64,000 nucleotides of DNA from Prostheceraeus crozeri (Eukaryota > Platyhelminthes > Polycladida > Euryleptidae): assembly GCA_907163375.1 (NCBI GenBank), contig CAJQUW010003192.1:152155-216154 (forward strand), in the 5' to 3' direction. This document shows positions 32,291 to 42,440 of this stretch, piece by piece. Under the pieces are notes generated by a model that had not been told where the DNA came from, did not search any database, and worked only from the letters and a program-made list of their open reading frames with translations. Position 1 is the stretch's first letter. Each line of letters begins with the position of its first letter. A program made the translations under genes and the position numbers.

Positions 32291-32504
32291 AAAGCTTGTT
32301 CACTAGCGAAGAGAGAAGTCTGTGATGTGTTGCATGTGGTTCAAGGGTGACCTCCCATTTCATTCCAGTCATCATTTATTCTTCCCCTCTGAATTCCTTA
32401 TCCGAAGATATGTTGCGGGCTTGGGACCGCTTTAGCTGCATTAGAAGGTTGGCCCTTAAAAGAGCCCATGGGTCGTTCTCCGTACACCGACAATACTCTC
32501 TTCA

Positions 32505-33588
32505 TCAACTATTGCAAAAACTCTGAAAGAAAAAGAATAGGAGATTATAGGCGGTAGGGAAATGATCATGTTGAAGTAACTTACTGGGAACTTTCTTCCG
32601 AATTTTTCGGACGACGAAGTCTTCAAGCTGTCCGGTAATGTTCATACTCATATGGAGACATCGGACTCCGTCGCCCTCGTAGCACTCCTGTGTTTGGTTT
32701 GGGTCGCTTGTAATGGAAGGGGCATCGCATACATTATTTTCAAAGAGGGGAAGGTGGACCTCATACACTCTCTTCCTCTTCACTCTTCTCTCAACCTCTC
32801 GCAACTTTTCAACTTCACTCCCCAACTGTCTGTTGATCACCTTCGTCTCTTCCACTTCCTTCACCACACTTCGCATCCGCTCTACCTCATTCTTCTCACG
32901 CATCAACTCCGACTCTAAACCCTCAACCGCCTTCACTCGCTTCATCATACCACTCCTTTCCTTCAACTACTCCTGCTCCTTCACTCGCATCTCCAACTCC
33001 TCTCTCATCACCTTCATGCCCTCAACCTTAGCCTTCAGCTCTTCATTCTCCTTCAAAACTTCTCTATTCACACTCTCCAAACCCATCATACGATCCTTCA
33101 ACCTTACAAACGCCTCCATATCATGCGCCTCTTTCCTAGGCGATGATGTCGCTACAGGCTCAGCCACCTCACCATCCGACTCATCAGACAACTCACTCCC
33201 AAACAATGCGACCATCAACTTCCTAGCCTCATCACTCGACCGCTGAATCACTCCTTCACTCACCACTACCTCCCGATCCTTCGCTACAGTACCCTCAATA
33301 CTTCTAACTGCCGCATTCAACTCCTCCTTCGCCTTAGGTAATTCACTCATCCACACACGAAACGACTGCGTTCCAATGTTTCCGGATGGGCAAGATTCAT
33401 GTGCCTTCCAGAAAACCCTCAACATCATCCTCATCACACACCACCCTATGATGAACACAGACCTTAAAAACATGCACTCTCTCATGTTGGTCCAGCGTCC
33501 CCTCTTTGATATGCTTACGGTATTCGCTGCCCATTGTTAATCTACCGCAGGGACATTGACTAACGATGAAACGCGGAATTTTAGTCAT
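32505..33588 (-). pseudogene. Polinton-2 coiled-coil gene with N-terminal Cys motif, broken
   Basis: Starts MTKIPRFIVSQCPCGRLTMG with a small Cys/His cluster (CPCG...HIKEGTLDQHERVHVF). Then SFRVWMSELPKAKEELNAAV and a Ser/Glu-rich linker. A long heptad coiled coil follows (RLKDRMMGLESVNREVLKEN, and later EVEKLREVERRVKRKRVYEV). The end reads ITGQLEDFVVRKIRKKVP before a possible donor GTAAGT at about 32585. It has its own TATA box at 33837-33845. No family recognised; it may be structural or regulatory. About two breaks. Confidence 0.5.
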
Positions 33589-33789
33589 GACAATTCTGTA
33601 AAGATAGAGTAAAATTTGATAGCTAGTGTTTATAGGATACTACTTGCTGATATGCATTGAAAGAGTAAGTCACCAAACATTTGATAGCAAACGTTGGAAT
33701 AAAATCGTCAACCAAATTTATAGAGTATGATTCCTAGCATTATCCTAAATCCCAAAGTTTGATAGCAAACCTTGTCAGAGCATTCACCC

Positions 33790-34054
33790 TTCGTCTTGCA
33801 ACTTGAAACAGGAGTGAAGACTAGAGAAAAGTCGCGTTTTATATACCCAGGGAGCACAAAGCCATGATTCAGACCTTCCTTATTTGGCCATGCTTTTGAC
33901 ATGACAACAACGGTATTACCATGTATGGGCATCGGCAGTCACCGTGCTTTCCGTTACCAACTCCCAACACAAAGACGGGTTCCCCTATGACGCGAAAAGG
34001 TTTGACGTCAATGCTTGCAGTAACCGTCCCATTTTTAACAAGGTACAATGACAA
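33790..34054 (-). pseudogene. Polinton-2 short minus-strand gene, broken
   Basis: MSLYLVKNGTVTASIDVKPF, then GEPVFVLGVGNGKHGDCRCP, and in the following part VVVMSKAWPNKEGLNHGFVL and DFSLVFTPVSSCK. It looks like a small beta-rich domain. No family recognised. It overlaps the promoter of the coiled-coil gene. About one break. Confidence 0.35.
33837..33845 (-). promoter_or_regulatory. TATA box (TATATAAAA) of the coiled-coil gene
   Basis: GGGTATATAAAACGCGAC on the minus strand, about 250 bp before the ATG at 33588. Confidence 0.5.
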
Positions 34055-35076
34055 ACGATAGACGTTGCCAACCCTGAGTTACTGAGGCTAGACGAAGAAG
34101 GCCTGATAGCAAGCCAGCAACCGTTTGGGTGTTAAGCTCTTGAATCCGTTACAGGCATTACTCAGAGGGGATCTTATCCCAGCTCCAAGGCCTCGACCCA
34201 CAAATCCAACCTCGGGCGGACAGAGCGTGCGTCATGTCACTGTGATGGTATCCGGGCCCCGATTTTGTCATAAAAATTGGTGGAGTTATTTACAAGAGGA
34301 AACATCCCAAGTCGTTGCTTTGATCAGCTTGATAGCAAGCCGTAGAGAGGGATAGCAACTTCACAAGCGTTTTGCAATGGAGATGTTTAGAGGCCACCCA
34401 TGACAAGATAGCTAAGACTCAACCGATTGGCGTTCAAAGTGCTACGTTGAGAACTGTGTCAAATGCCCAACATGAGACATGAGTTGCCCCAGCGGTTTCG
34501 GTCTAAAATATGACACACTCCCTTGCCACACTTATCACTACGGCATCGTCCGCCGTCCCGAAGGAACACCCTGTCAGTGGAATATTACAGCAAAACTCTC
34601 CGTGTCTTGCTCGCTTTCAGTGAAAAGCTGCTTGTAGCATGAGAAGACTAGCTCAGTCATCACTAAAAATCCTTTCATTGACTTCAGCAGGGTCGAAAAC
34701 CCCAGAAAACCTCCAAAACTAGTGAATTTAAATTATTCAACTTTTTAACACTACTTATGAAATTTCATAAGTAGTCCATCACTTAGGGCAGGTCAATAGT
34801 GACCGAACCTTCTTTGAATCAAGTCAAACGGACTTGTAGAAGCAAAGTTACAAGCCTTTAAAGTTTTGGAGTCTTTTATGGCCTGGAGACGAAGGCCATC
34901 TCCTGGCGACCCTCTAAGTCTGACGCCTTAGCTGACTTCAGCAATGAAATTTTCTAAGTCGGATTCTTACAGAAACTCGGAATTTGGAATGTCCGAAGCT
35001 ATCATCGGAGCTCAGAGAGACGATCTACCTTTGACAATCACTCTCCTCTAAATGAAAAGTCTCTGTCGGTTCCCCG
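34055..35076. other. Polinton-2 non-coding stretch with repeated motifs
   Basis: No supportable gene. Holds GATAGCAA motifs (34105, 34331, 34351) and copy 2 of repeat B (34466-34575). Confidence 0.5.
34466..34575. repeat. Polinton-2 dispersed repeat B, copy 2
   Basis: TGCCCAACATGAG, GCGGTTTCGGTCTA, CTACGGCATC and CCGTCCCGAAGGAAC in the same order and orientation as 30887-31000. Confidence 0.75.
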
Positions 35077-35084
35077 CTTATATA
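35077..35084 (-). promoter_or_regulatory. TATA box (TATATAAG), outermost minus-strand promoter
   Basis: AACTATATAAGCGGGGAACC on the minus strand. Expected start near 35050, with a GTAGAT donor-like site near 35022. It would drive transcripts towards the minus-strand genes. Confidence 0.45.
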
Positions 35085-35194
35085 GTTTGTGGCGATCAGC
35101 TGATGACGCAATACCCATCATCCAAACACTAAAAACCCGTCTATCTCCGGTTCTAGTGCTCCGAGTGAGCTAGAAATTCGCCATTTTCATATAG

Positions 35195-36284
35195 AATTTG
35201 ACGCTGAATCCGAATCAGCCCTCCATTTTCCCATCCGATGCTTCGTTTTGGCTCTACAGCCCTCAGCCATCGTAAAACTTCTAACTCGTTTTTCGGAAAA
35301 ATGATGAAAAAAAATTTTTTTCTCCGATGGCTCTCAAATTTACCATGCCGATGCAGAATTTGACGCTGATTCCAAATCTGGTCTCTGTTTTCCCGTCCGA
35401 GGCTTGCTTCACCCGCTAGAGCGATTTTCGTAAAAATTCTAACTCTGTCGTTTTTCGCCAATGTCCCAAATTTTCAATGACGTCTCACCTCTAAACGAAG
35501 GCAGATAGGAACAAGCCATGTTTTCTACTGCATTTGTCTCATTCTTAGCTTTCAAACCAGATATTGCACGACTTTCTACCATCTCTGGAACCAAAGTTGG
35601 AAGATCGCCGCCGAGGGGGGGGTCAGAACTTTTTCTCTCCGATTGAGTTGGGAAGAAGTTCCTAGACCCAACTTTGGCCAAAACGTCCGAATTTGCACTC
35701 CGTTTTCCCATCTGAGACCTCCTTCCTGTCGAAAAACGACTTTTCTCATCCCAAAACATCCAAAACCCGACTTTTCCAACTCTGACGTTTTCCTGCCATT
35801 TTCCTCCCTCAGCCCAGGAAAAGTGGTCCAAACTGAGCTTTCCACTGCATTTTTCTCATTCTTAGCTTTCAAACGAGCTATCACACGACTTTCTACGATT
35901 TCTAACACCAAAGTTGGAAGTTTGGCAGGAGGAGGGGGGGTCAGAACTTTTTCTCTCCGATTTCGCTGGAAACATCCTTCCTAACCCAAAATTTCACGTA
36001 GATTCCGAATCTGGTCTCCGCTTTCCCATCTGAACCCTCCTTCTGCCCGAAAAACGACTTTTCTCATCCCAAAACCATCAACACCCGGCCTTTTCCAACT
36101 CTGACGCTCCACCCCTTGCCTCTCAGGAAAACTCCTCCCGCCTTCCTTCCCCACCCAAAATTTCACGCAGATTCCAAATCTAAACTTCACTTTCACATCC
36201 AAACCCTCCTTCATGACGTTTTCCAACTTTTCTCATCCCAAACACCACCAACATCCACCCTTTCCTCACTCTATCCTTCCCACA
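35195..36284. repeat. Subterminal tandem modules of Polinton-2 (about 318 bp)
   Basis: GGTCAGAACTTTTTCTCTCC recurs at 35621 and 35939 (318 bp apart). A shorter submodule, GATTCCGAATCTGGTCTCC followed by TTTTCCCATC, occurs about five times (near 35200, 35360, 35690, 36000, 36175). GAAAAACGACTTTTCTCATC occurs twice. The open frames across it are repeat by-products. Confidence 0.8.
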
Positions 36285-36482
36285 TTCCACCCCTTCTCCC
36301 TTCCGAGATTCCTTCCCTTACCGGAAAACTCCTGCCTTCCTTCCAGAGGGGGGGTAGGGACCCGTTTCCTCCTCTCGGACCCATTCCTCCCAACACATCC
36401 TTGGCGAACTCCCTTCCTTCCAGAGGGGGGGCTGAGTCAGCATTTCACATTTTGGACTTGCGCCTGCCATGGGGTTACTACT
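36285..36482 (-). repeat. Polinton-2 right terminal inverted repeat
   Basis: Inverted copy of 21207-21403, ending GCCTGCCATGGGGTTACTACT at 36482, with GTTATT immediately outside. Confidence 0.9.
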
Positions 36483-36813
36483 GTTATTCGGTCGGTCGGT
36501 GAAACACAATGACGAATCTCACCAAGTCAGCGCGCAAATATTCCTCGACGAAGCCTTACTGCAGCCTGCAATCGATGACGCTGTCATAGCAACGCACGGC
36601 GAAGGAAGTCGAACACAATAGGTAGCAGAATGTCCTATAGTGCTATCTTCCCTCTAATCTTTCATAGCCCTCTTGATTGCCTACCGCAATGATTGACAAT
36701 ACATTTACTACCAGTCACTTAGGAAGGGAATTCCCGAAAACCGGCCTACATTAATTTCCCTAGTGAATCGTTGTCTTGCGTCCTGGCCATAGTACTAAAT
36801 ATACACGCCTTTG
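36483..36813 (-). mobile_element. P1: P-type transposon, right segment with terminal repeat
   Basis: Starts with the second GTTATT and continues the P1 leader. The outer end, read inwards, is CAAAGGCGTGTATATTTAGTA, then CAGGACGC and GATTCACTAGGGAAA, which parallels the P2 ends (TAGTACT, CAGGACGC, GATTCATTAGGGAAA). The outside 8 bp are CGTAAACA, but the partner duplication is lost with the left end of P1. Confidence 0.75.
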
Positions 36814-36885
36814 CGTAAACATGCTTCAAGCCTTCGCGTTGCCTCGTCATCTACTCCTACTATTAGATCTGTGGTGTCAAGGAAC
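36814..36885 (+). other. Host sequence between P1 and P2
   Basis: Seventy-two bases of apparent host DNA, ending in the P2 target duplication CAAGGAAC (36878-36885). Without P2 this sequence would lie directly upstream of the TATA box at 40531. Confidence 0.7.
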
Positions 36886-39800
36886 CCAGGACTTCTAAAT
36901 ATAGTACTGATGTCAGGACGCGCGCTACAGATTCATTAGGGAAACCCAGCGAGGCTGACTGAGAGGCTACTATTGTTGCAAGCACAAATCTGTGGTTGCA
37001 AAGACTGTCGAGTGTCAAACAACAGATTGAGAATGAATAGTAGTGACTTACATCCTTGCATACATTCTACTTACACAAAAACCAAGAAAGTGCAAGAATG
37101 TACAAGATACATGTACATGAAATAATGCGATTTGACTATGATTTTGATATCTGAAAGAAGAGCGATGCTGTGTGATAAGAGTTTATGTTCATTGTGTACT
37201 TAATATTGTTTCTGTTGGTCTACTTAGTGAAATAAGCCTACCGTAACTTACATAATTAACATAATTAATTTTCCTCGAGTACAAAATTTTCAACATAGAC
37301 TAATTGTATTCTACGTGTACTCGAAATTATTAGAATCATTCTAATGCTGTTGCAGTTGCAGTCTACATCTTTGACTGTTATGCCAAAAATATAAACGCCT
37401 ATTGTCTCCCCTATTTATAGAGTGTGAGCTTGACCAAACTTAAAGTAGAAATTAGTTTTCCAGTAACTTAAAATGTCGATTTTCGTTTGTTTAAGAAACT
37501 AAGAATCGCGTACAATGTAGGCTACATTATGTAAGTCACTAAATCAAGCAACCCAGAATTCAATACAGGAGTGAAAAACACGAGAAATAGACAAAAATGC
37601 ATTCTGTATTGCTCCATTACAATCAACAAAAAGCATAATTTACAAAAATTGTTTTCATGATTGAAGCTTGCGCTTACGCCGGGCGGAAGTGTTCTTCACT
37701 TTATCATGTAGCAAATCATTAGAGCGATTGATCAACCCTTTCAGAAACACATTGCTGAGTCTTGATGATGTACTTCTCAGCTTGGGAATTTCAAAGCAAA
37801 ATAAAAGTGATATCAAAGAAAATATCTTCGCGAGTCGTTGAGAACACTTGTAGTCAGAACTTTCCTTGAAAAAAGAATAACAAAGAAGAGAAACTTGGGC
37901 GATGATGCCAAATGCATTGCGGCATGAGATCATCAGATGGATAAGACAATTTCCCTCTGCTGACTAAAGTTGTAAATTCCGAATCATGCGGGTTGGTTGG
38001 ACAAATGGATTGCAATCCTTCATTATATGCTATATAGCCACAGATAAAGTAAAGTGATTGTCTCTCATCAACACTTACATGTATGCTATCCATGTGCTCT
38101 GGTATTTCGTCTATCAGGTCAACCTCTTCATCACTAATGTCATCTTTGCAACAAGGACGATCACAAGAGGATATTTCACTTTCGGGGATCTGATGGCGCT
38201 GAAATAATTGCATTCGTCTAATACTGGCTGCTCAAATGCAATGAAGTAGTTCCCGCCGCTTGATTGGCGATGAATGCCGAATTCTCCTTCTAGTGGGTCG
38301 GCTTGAAAAATACCCAACATTAGATATCGACAGGCATTTTCAGAAAGAAGATATTTAGACAGAGATATCAGTCCCATGATTGTCTGTGTCTGTGTATTTC
38401 TGTGTATTGTCTGTGTATTGTCTGTGTATTTCTCGTTACAGAAGTTAAGGATTTAATCCGCATGTTGCCCCTTCCCCTGGCATCTTACTGACCGAATTTG
38501 ACAAAGATTCTAAGAAATTGAATCGATGGTCGCTGCTGCTGGAAAAAGGTGGTCTAACATCATCATTCAGAATTACGTGTAAGTTAGGGTTTTTGACAAG
38601 AACAATTTTCCAGAATTTTAGAATTATGTCAATGAATTTTGCTGTATCTTTTTTATCGTCTTGGATTAAAGCAGCTACTGCTTTTTCGTTGAAGATGTTT
38701 AAAACTAATGATACTTTTTGCAAGGCTAGGTTGGGTGGGAAGATCGTTTCTTTTGTCAATTTTGTCCTCTTGATGATATTACACGATTCTTTTCTATACA
38801 GTTCTTCAAGATCAGACCAACGTGCGGTGATCTTACCATCAGGTAAATTGATTTCTAGTCTTTTCTGACATCCAATTATTTCTTATGGTTTTTAGGAGAT
38901 GGACAGTATCGTGCAACAAAAAGATCGGCTCCGTAGAGCTCGAAGTTTTCCCTATCCAAGGTACATCTTTCGACACAACAAATTCACGATACACTTTTAG
39001 GTTTATGGATGCACAGTCGCAAATAAAAGGAAGAACCTTTGCACCACATTCTTCTATCAAAGAGACTGTTTTTTCAAGAACGACTTTGAGAAATGGAGAT
39101 GTTAGCGAATAAACTGGTATTAATCTCAGAACGAAACTCTCTCTACTCATCAATGGTTTTATCATCAATGTAAGAACCCTCCGAGCGGGTTGCTCAGGAT
39201 TGTCCTCTGAGTGTCCTATCAAATGGCATCCTCTAAATCGCACAGATGGCTTTATGTATACTTCATCGAAAAGAAGACAGAACTTTTTCTGCAGTCCAGA
39301 AAACCTACTCAACACAGTAATTAATGTATTCCTGGCATCAGACAAATTCCCTACACCTCATAATCCTCCAAAATGCGCTTTCAATGTTTTGGGATGTGGA
39401 AGAAACAACAGCTTTCTTAAAGACTCGTAAGCTCGCTTACCGTTTAAAAGTAAACGTAAACGTACTTTCAGAGTTGACGCAGTATACTCTCTGGATGGCT
39501 TCGCTATATAGAGCAACTGCTCTACCAAGAATAGAATCTTTTCTTCGTCGTCGATAACAGCGTCACAGAGATCCATTTTTGTTCGAAGAAAGTTTACACA
39601 GGCAACAACAAGATGTTACCAGGAAATTTCTGCATTCTTCACTGCTGTAATCAGGGCCTCCAGTTGTGAATAATACTCCAACTTCGATTGAAAGCCGAGA
39701 AATTTGCGTAAGTCCAAATTGTCGGAATAATGAGACACACTTACGGAGAAATCGGAGTTAATCGTAATAACGAAATTAACATCGTCGTTGCTATCAAACT

Positions 39801-40512
39801 GTATGAACTTAACAAGTAATTCATCGTAAGCTGAAGCAAAAAAGACACCTTGCTCATATGCAATAGCTTTTGCTGAAGATATGAAAACTGTCCATGAGGA
39901 AATTCTGTCTGTCGATAAATATCTCCCACTCGTCTTCATGTAATGAACGTTTTTCCGCAGATATCTTTCTACTGTCAATGTTTCCCGGATTATTCACAGC
40001 CCGCAAAACAGACGGTGGACAGGATGGAAATACCGAGGGTGGTCCTGGAGGACGAGGATAACGAAGAGAGTCAGTCATAGAAGTGTTCGGAGGCCAGTGT
40101 TTCTCGCATACACCCATATCATTAGTCACTTTTTCCAATTTGCTTGGTAGCGAGTCGATCCATCGTTGACGATCTGCCTCACTTGATGGGAAACCGTATA
40201 TTTTGAAGCGTTCTGTCGTAGAGTCGTAATTACTATTGCAGTAACCCACGCTGCATTTCCGTGGCATATTGAGGATAATGTATAAATATTCGTAGAATAC
40301 ACAGCATACCAACGAAGTAAGACAAGTTAACTTCACCGTCTCGCGACGTGCAGCATATGATTGTTAGCTGACTGAGACAAATAACTGTTCACAACAGCCT
40401 CAGTGAATTACCTCAAGCACTGTGACTCAAGTTACCAGCCTCGCTGGGTTTCCCTAATGAATCTTTAGAGCGCATCCTGACATCAGTACAGTACTATATT
40501 TAGAAGTCCTTG
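36886..40512 (-). mobile_element. P2: P-type (THAP) transposon, 3.6 kb, both ends present
   Basis: Ends are inverted copies: left CCAGGACTTCTAAATATAGT, right (read inwards) CAAGGACTTCTAAATATAGT, continuing for about 75 bp to CCCAGCGAGGCTG. CAAGGAAC is duplicated directly outside (36878-36885 and 40513-40520). An 8-bp duplication and CA-type ends are as in Drosophila P elements. Contains one broken transposase gene. Confidence 0.9.
37655..40267 (-). pseudogene. P2 THAP-domain P-element transposase, broken
   Basis: Begins MPRKCSVGYCNSNYDSTTER with the THAP module (YGFPSSEADRQRWIDSLP, CEKHWP). Then HEDEWEIFIDRQNF, a coiled region, LRLLLNGKRAYESLRKLLFL, the RNase H-like core FCLLFDEVYIKPSVRFRG and FICDCASINLKVY, TVHLLKTIRNNWMSEK, SLSNSVSKMPGEGAT, and the C-terminal FQADPLEGEFGIHRQSSGGN that in P/THAP9 transposases precedes the end. 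The last block (about 37655-38210) holds YFICGYIAYNEGL. Damage: in-frame TGA at 39358, frame changes near 38840 and 38440, others towards the 3' end; some gaps could be small introns. Closest relative in the window is P1, clearly a different subfamily. Confidence 0.85.
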
Positions 40513-40530
40513 CAAGGAACGGATTCTGAC

Positions 40531-40539
40531 TATAAATAG
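40531..40539 (+). promoter_or_regulatory. TATA box (TATAAATAG) of the secreted-protein gene
   Basis: TATAAATAGC with an initiator-like TCACAG about 25 bp downstream (40555-40560). The ATG of the gene is at 40731. The P2 insertion duplication ends only 10 bases before this box. Confidence 0.65.
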
Positions 40540-40730
40540 CACCATCAATGCGCCACTCACAGCACGTTTACATCTCTCGGCAGACAAATTCTTAGAAATA
40601 GCTTATTACACTGTGACATACTCGGTGGTAAAATTGGAACTCAACGCAGGAATCATTTGCACCTCGTGATCAGATCTGTCTGGTTGTGTTCTCTGATTTT
40701 GAGACTTAAAGGAGGAAATACGAAGCGAAC

Positions 40731-41396
40731 ATGGTCCAGTTCTGTCGAGTTCTATGCTCCACTATCATTGCAATCATGGTTTTGCAATCAGCCCATTGTG
40801 AAAACAGTTTTATGGAAACTTTGTCAAACATCGTCGAAGAGGCCGTGGAAAAGGAAGCTTCGAAGATCATCAAGAAACTGCATAAAGAAGCACTAACGAA
40901 TAAATTGCAAACTTTTCCTGAATATTTTCGTTTATTATCGAAGGAGGATATTCCATACTATGAGCGTCTGCGTGAAAACGACGAATATGCCGACAATAAT
41001 AGTCAGAAGAGGATACTCCACGGCATACGCACGCATTTCCAAACGTATGTCCGCACAAACGAATATTTTCGGCTTTTGGTTTCATCATTGCAATCGTACA
41101 TCACAGACAAGTTGTTGATGTTTGTAAATTCTGGCACACCGAGAAATGTGATTCAAGTTCTTGTACTTGAAAATATGATTCAAATTTTAAGATCAGAATT
41201 TCATCACCTGCGTCAGAAGATTGATTCGGATCAAAGAAGAGATGACTCTCACCGACGGGAAAGACAGGGATTCGATGAGAATGATGGATTTTTTTCAATT
41301 TTTAAGGAATTTGTGCGAATAATAAAGAAGAAAGTGGTATCGACAATCACTCATGCAATTGATTATGTAACTAACCCACGTCTTCTGTTGCATTAG
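40731..41396 (+). CDS. Secreted helical host protein, unrecognised
   Basis: A 221-residue single-exon frame. MVQFCRVLCSTIIAIMVLQS plus AHC is a clear signal peptide (cleavage probably after C23). The mature part is helical and charged (SNIVEEAVEKEASKIIKKLH, SKEDIPYYERLRENDEY). A basic segment DDSHRRERQGF follows near residue 170. The C-terminus GFFSIFKEFVRIIKKKVVST is amphipathic and cationic, like a membrane-active peptide after a proregion. That role is inference. No cysteines remain in the mature part, so it is not a disulfide-rich peptide. TATA box at 40531 gives a leader of about 170 bp. No AATAAA within 500 bp downstream. I do not recognise the family. Confidence 0.65.
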   Translation: MVQFCRVLCSTIIAIMVLQSAHCENSFMETLSNIVEEAVEKEASKIIKKLHKEALTNKLQTFPEYFRLLSKEDIPYYERLRENDEYADNNSQKRILHGIRTHFQTYVRTNEYFRLLVSSLQSYITDKLLMFVNSGTPRNVIQVLVLENMIQILRSEFHHLRQKIDSDQRRDDSHRRERQGFDENDGFFSIFKEFVRIIKKKVVSTITHAIDYVTNPRLLLH

Positions 41397-42440
41397 TGGA
41401 CTTCATGATTGACTTATCCTAAATCTGTTTGCTTCACAACGTCTTGTCATGCCTTGATGTTTGGGGGTAAAATTGTGATTAATGTCCTTACATGTATGGA
41501 AAGTTTGTGAAGTTTTTGATGTCAAGTTGAAGAGTGCGAGTCTGCGAGGTGTAATTCAACTTTCATTTTGTATGAACGAACTTCGCAAAGTTTGCTGAAT
41601 TTTGTGGCATCATAATGCTGTATTCCTTTTCATTTTCTGCTTCAATTGTTCCCTTCTTTTAATCACATATTCCGTCTGCTGTTTGCATCATCTGTGTGCT
41701 TAGAATTCTTTGTCTATCGCTGGTATCTTGATTTAATAATAGGAATATCTCCCTAAAATATCCTTAAAGCATGCTACTTACTGCTTTAATGCTGTTAAAC
41801 CAAAAAGCGTTGCCTTGGATGTCGCATACAGAACTCAGTGTTTTAGTTAACTGAAAGGTGCACAATATATTGTTCGATTTGGAATTGGAAGGTCGTATTA
41901 ATGACCGTTATTCATAATTAAGGATGTGCTATCAAAATTGTTATTCGCATAGCAATCGATTAATTTAAAATTTAATTTCAATTTAAAGATAATTACAGTT
42001 ACGTAATGCAATAATTACGTAAAGATTGGACATAAATATCGATTTATTGCTGCACACATGACTTCATGCATTAAAAATCCCCGACATTCTGTTGGATAGT
42101 GATGCTGAACTGTATCAAATACCATTTGTCTATGATCTGTAAAGCAATCAGTTCGCGATAATGGCGATAATGTTTTACATAGCATATCGATAATGTCCCT
42201 ATTATCTAAAATGCCTGCAAATTTTGACTCTTTGCTCAAAGTAAGATTGAACATATTCGATTGACATAGACAGTCATGTCATAATCATTATAACAAATAG
42301 GCTTCGTAAAGAAGTTTAGCTAATACTTCATTTTAGGCGTCCCACTTAAATAAAATATGTCATCTTTAGTAAACAAGACAATGATTTGTACAAAGCAAAC
42401 AATTTCTAGCAACAATTTTTCGCAAATTATTTTTGGCAGA
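41397..42440. other. Non-coding stretch, 3' flank of the secreted-protein gene
   Basis: No further gene supported; a minus-strand open frame at 42015-42254 has no motif. Confidence 0.5.

Larger units (their letters stand above)
21207..36482. mobile_element. Polinton-2: Polinton-like element with both ends, inserted in P1
   Basis: 15,276 bp bounded by inverted repeats of about 197 bp that start AGTA, with GTTATT duplicated directly outside (21201-21206, 36483-36488). Six-bp duplications and AG-starting ends are the Polinton integration signature. Plus-strand genes occupy 21.4-25.1 kb and minus-strand genes 25.9-34.1 kb, converging near 25.1-25.9 kb. Parts: RING-like protein, DEDDh exonuclease-like protein, duplicated GFYSF-domain protein, TBP-like protein, polymerase B, spliced C2H2 gene, coiled-coil gene. 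I recognise no integrase, capsid, ATPase or protease. The ends differ at about 2 percent of positions, so insertion is fairly recent, but the genes carry roughly ten breaks. Structurally whole, coding-wise broken. Confidence 0.85.

Noticed and set aside
32652-33246. Plus-strand Ser/Leu/Phe-rich frames up to 177 codons
   Set aside because: Antisense of the coiled-coil gene; Lys/Glu codons read backwards give Phe/Leu/Ser.
35439-36512. Several overlapping frames of 80-130 codons on both strands
   Set aside because: They arise from the subterminal modules and terminal repeat of Polinton-2 and differ in frame from one module to the next.
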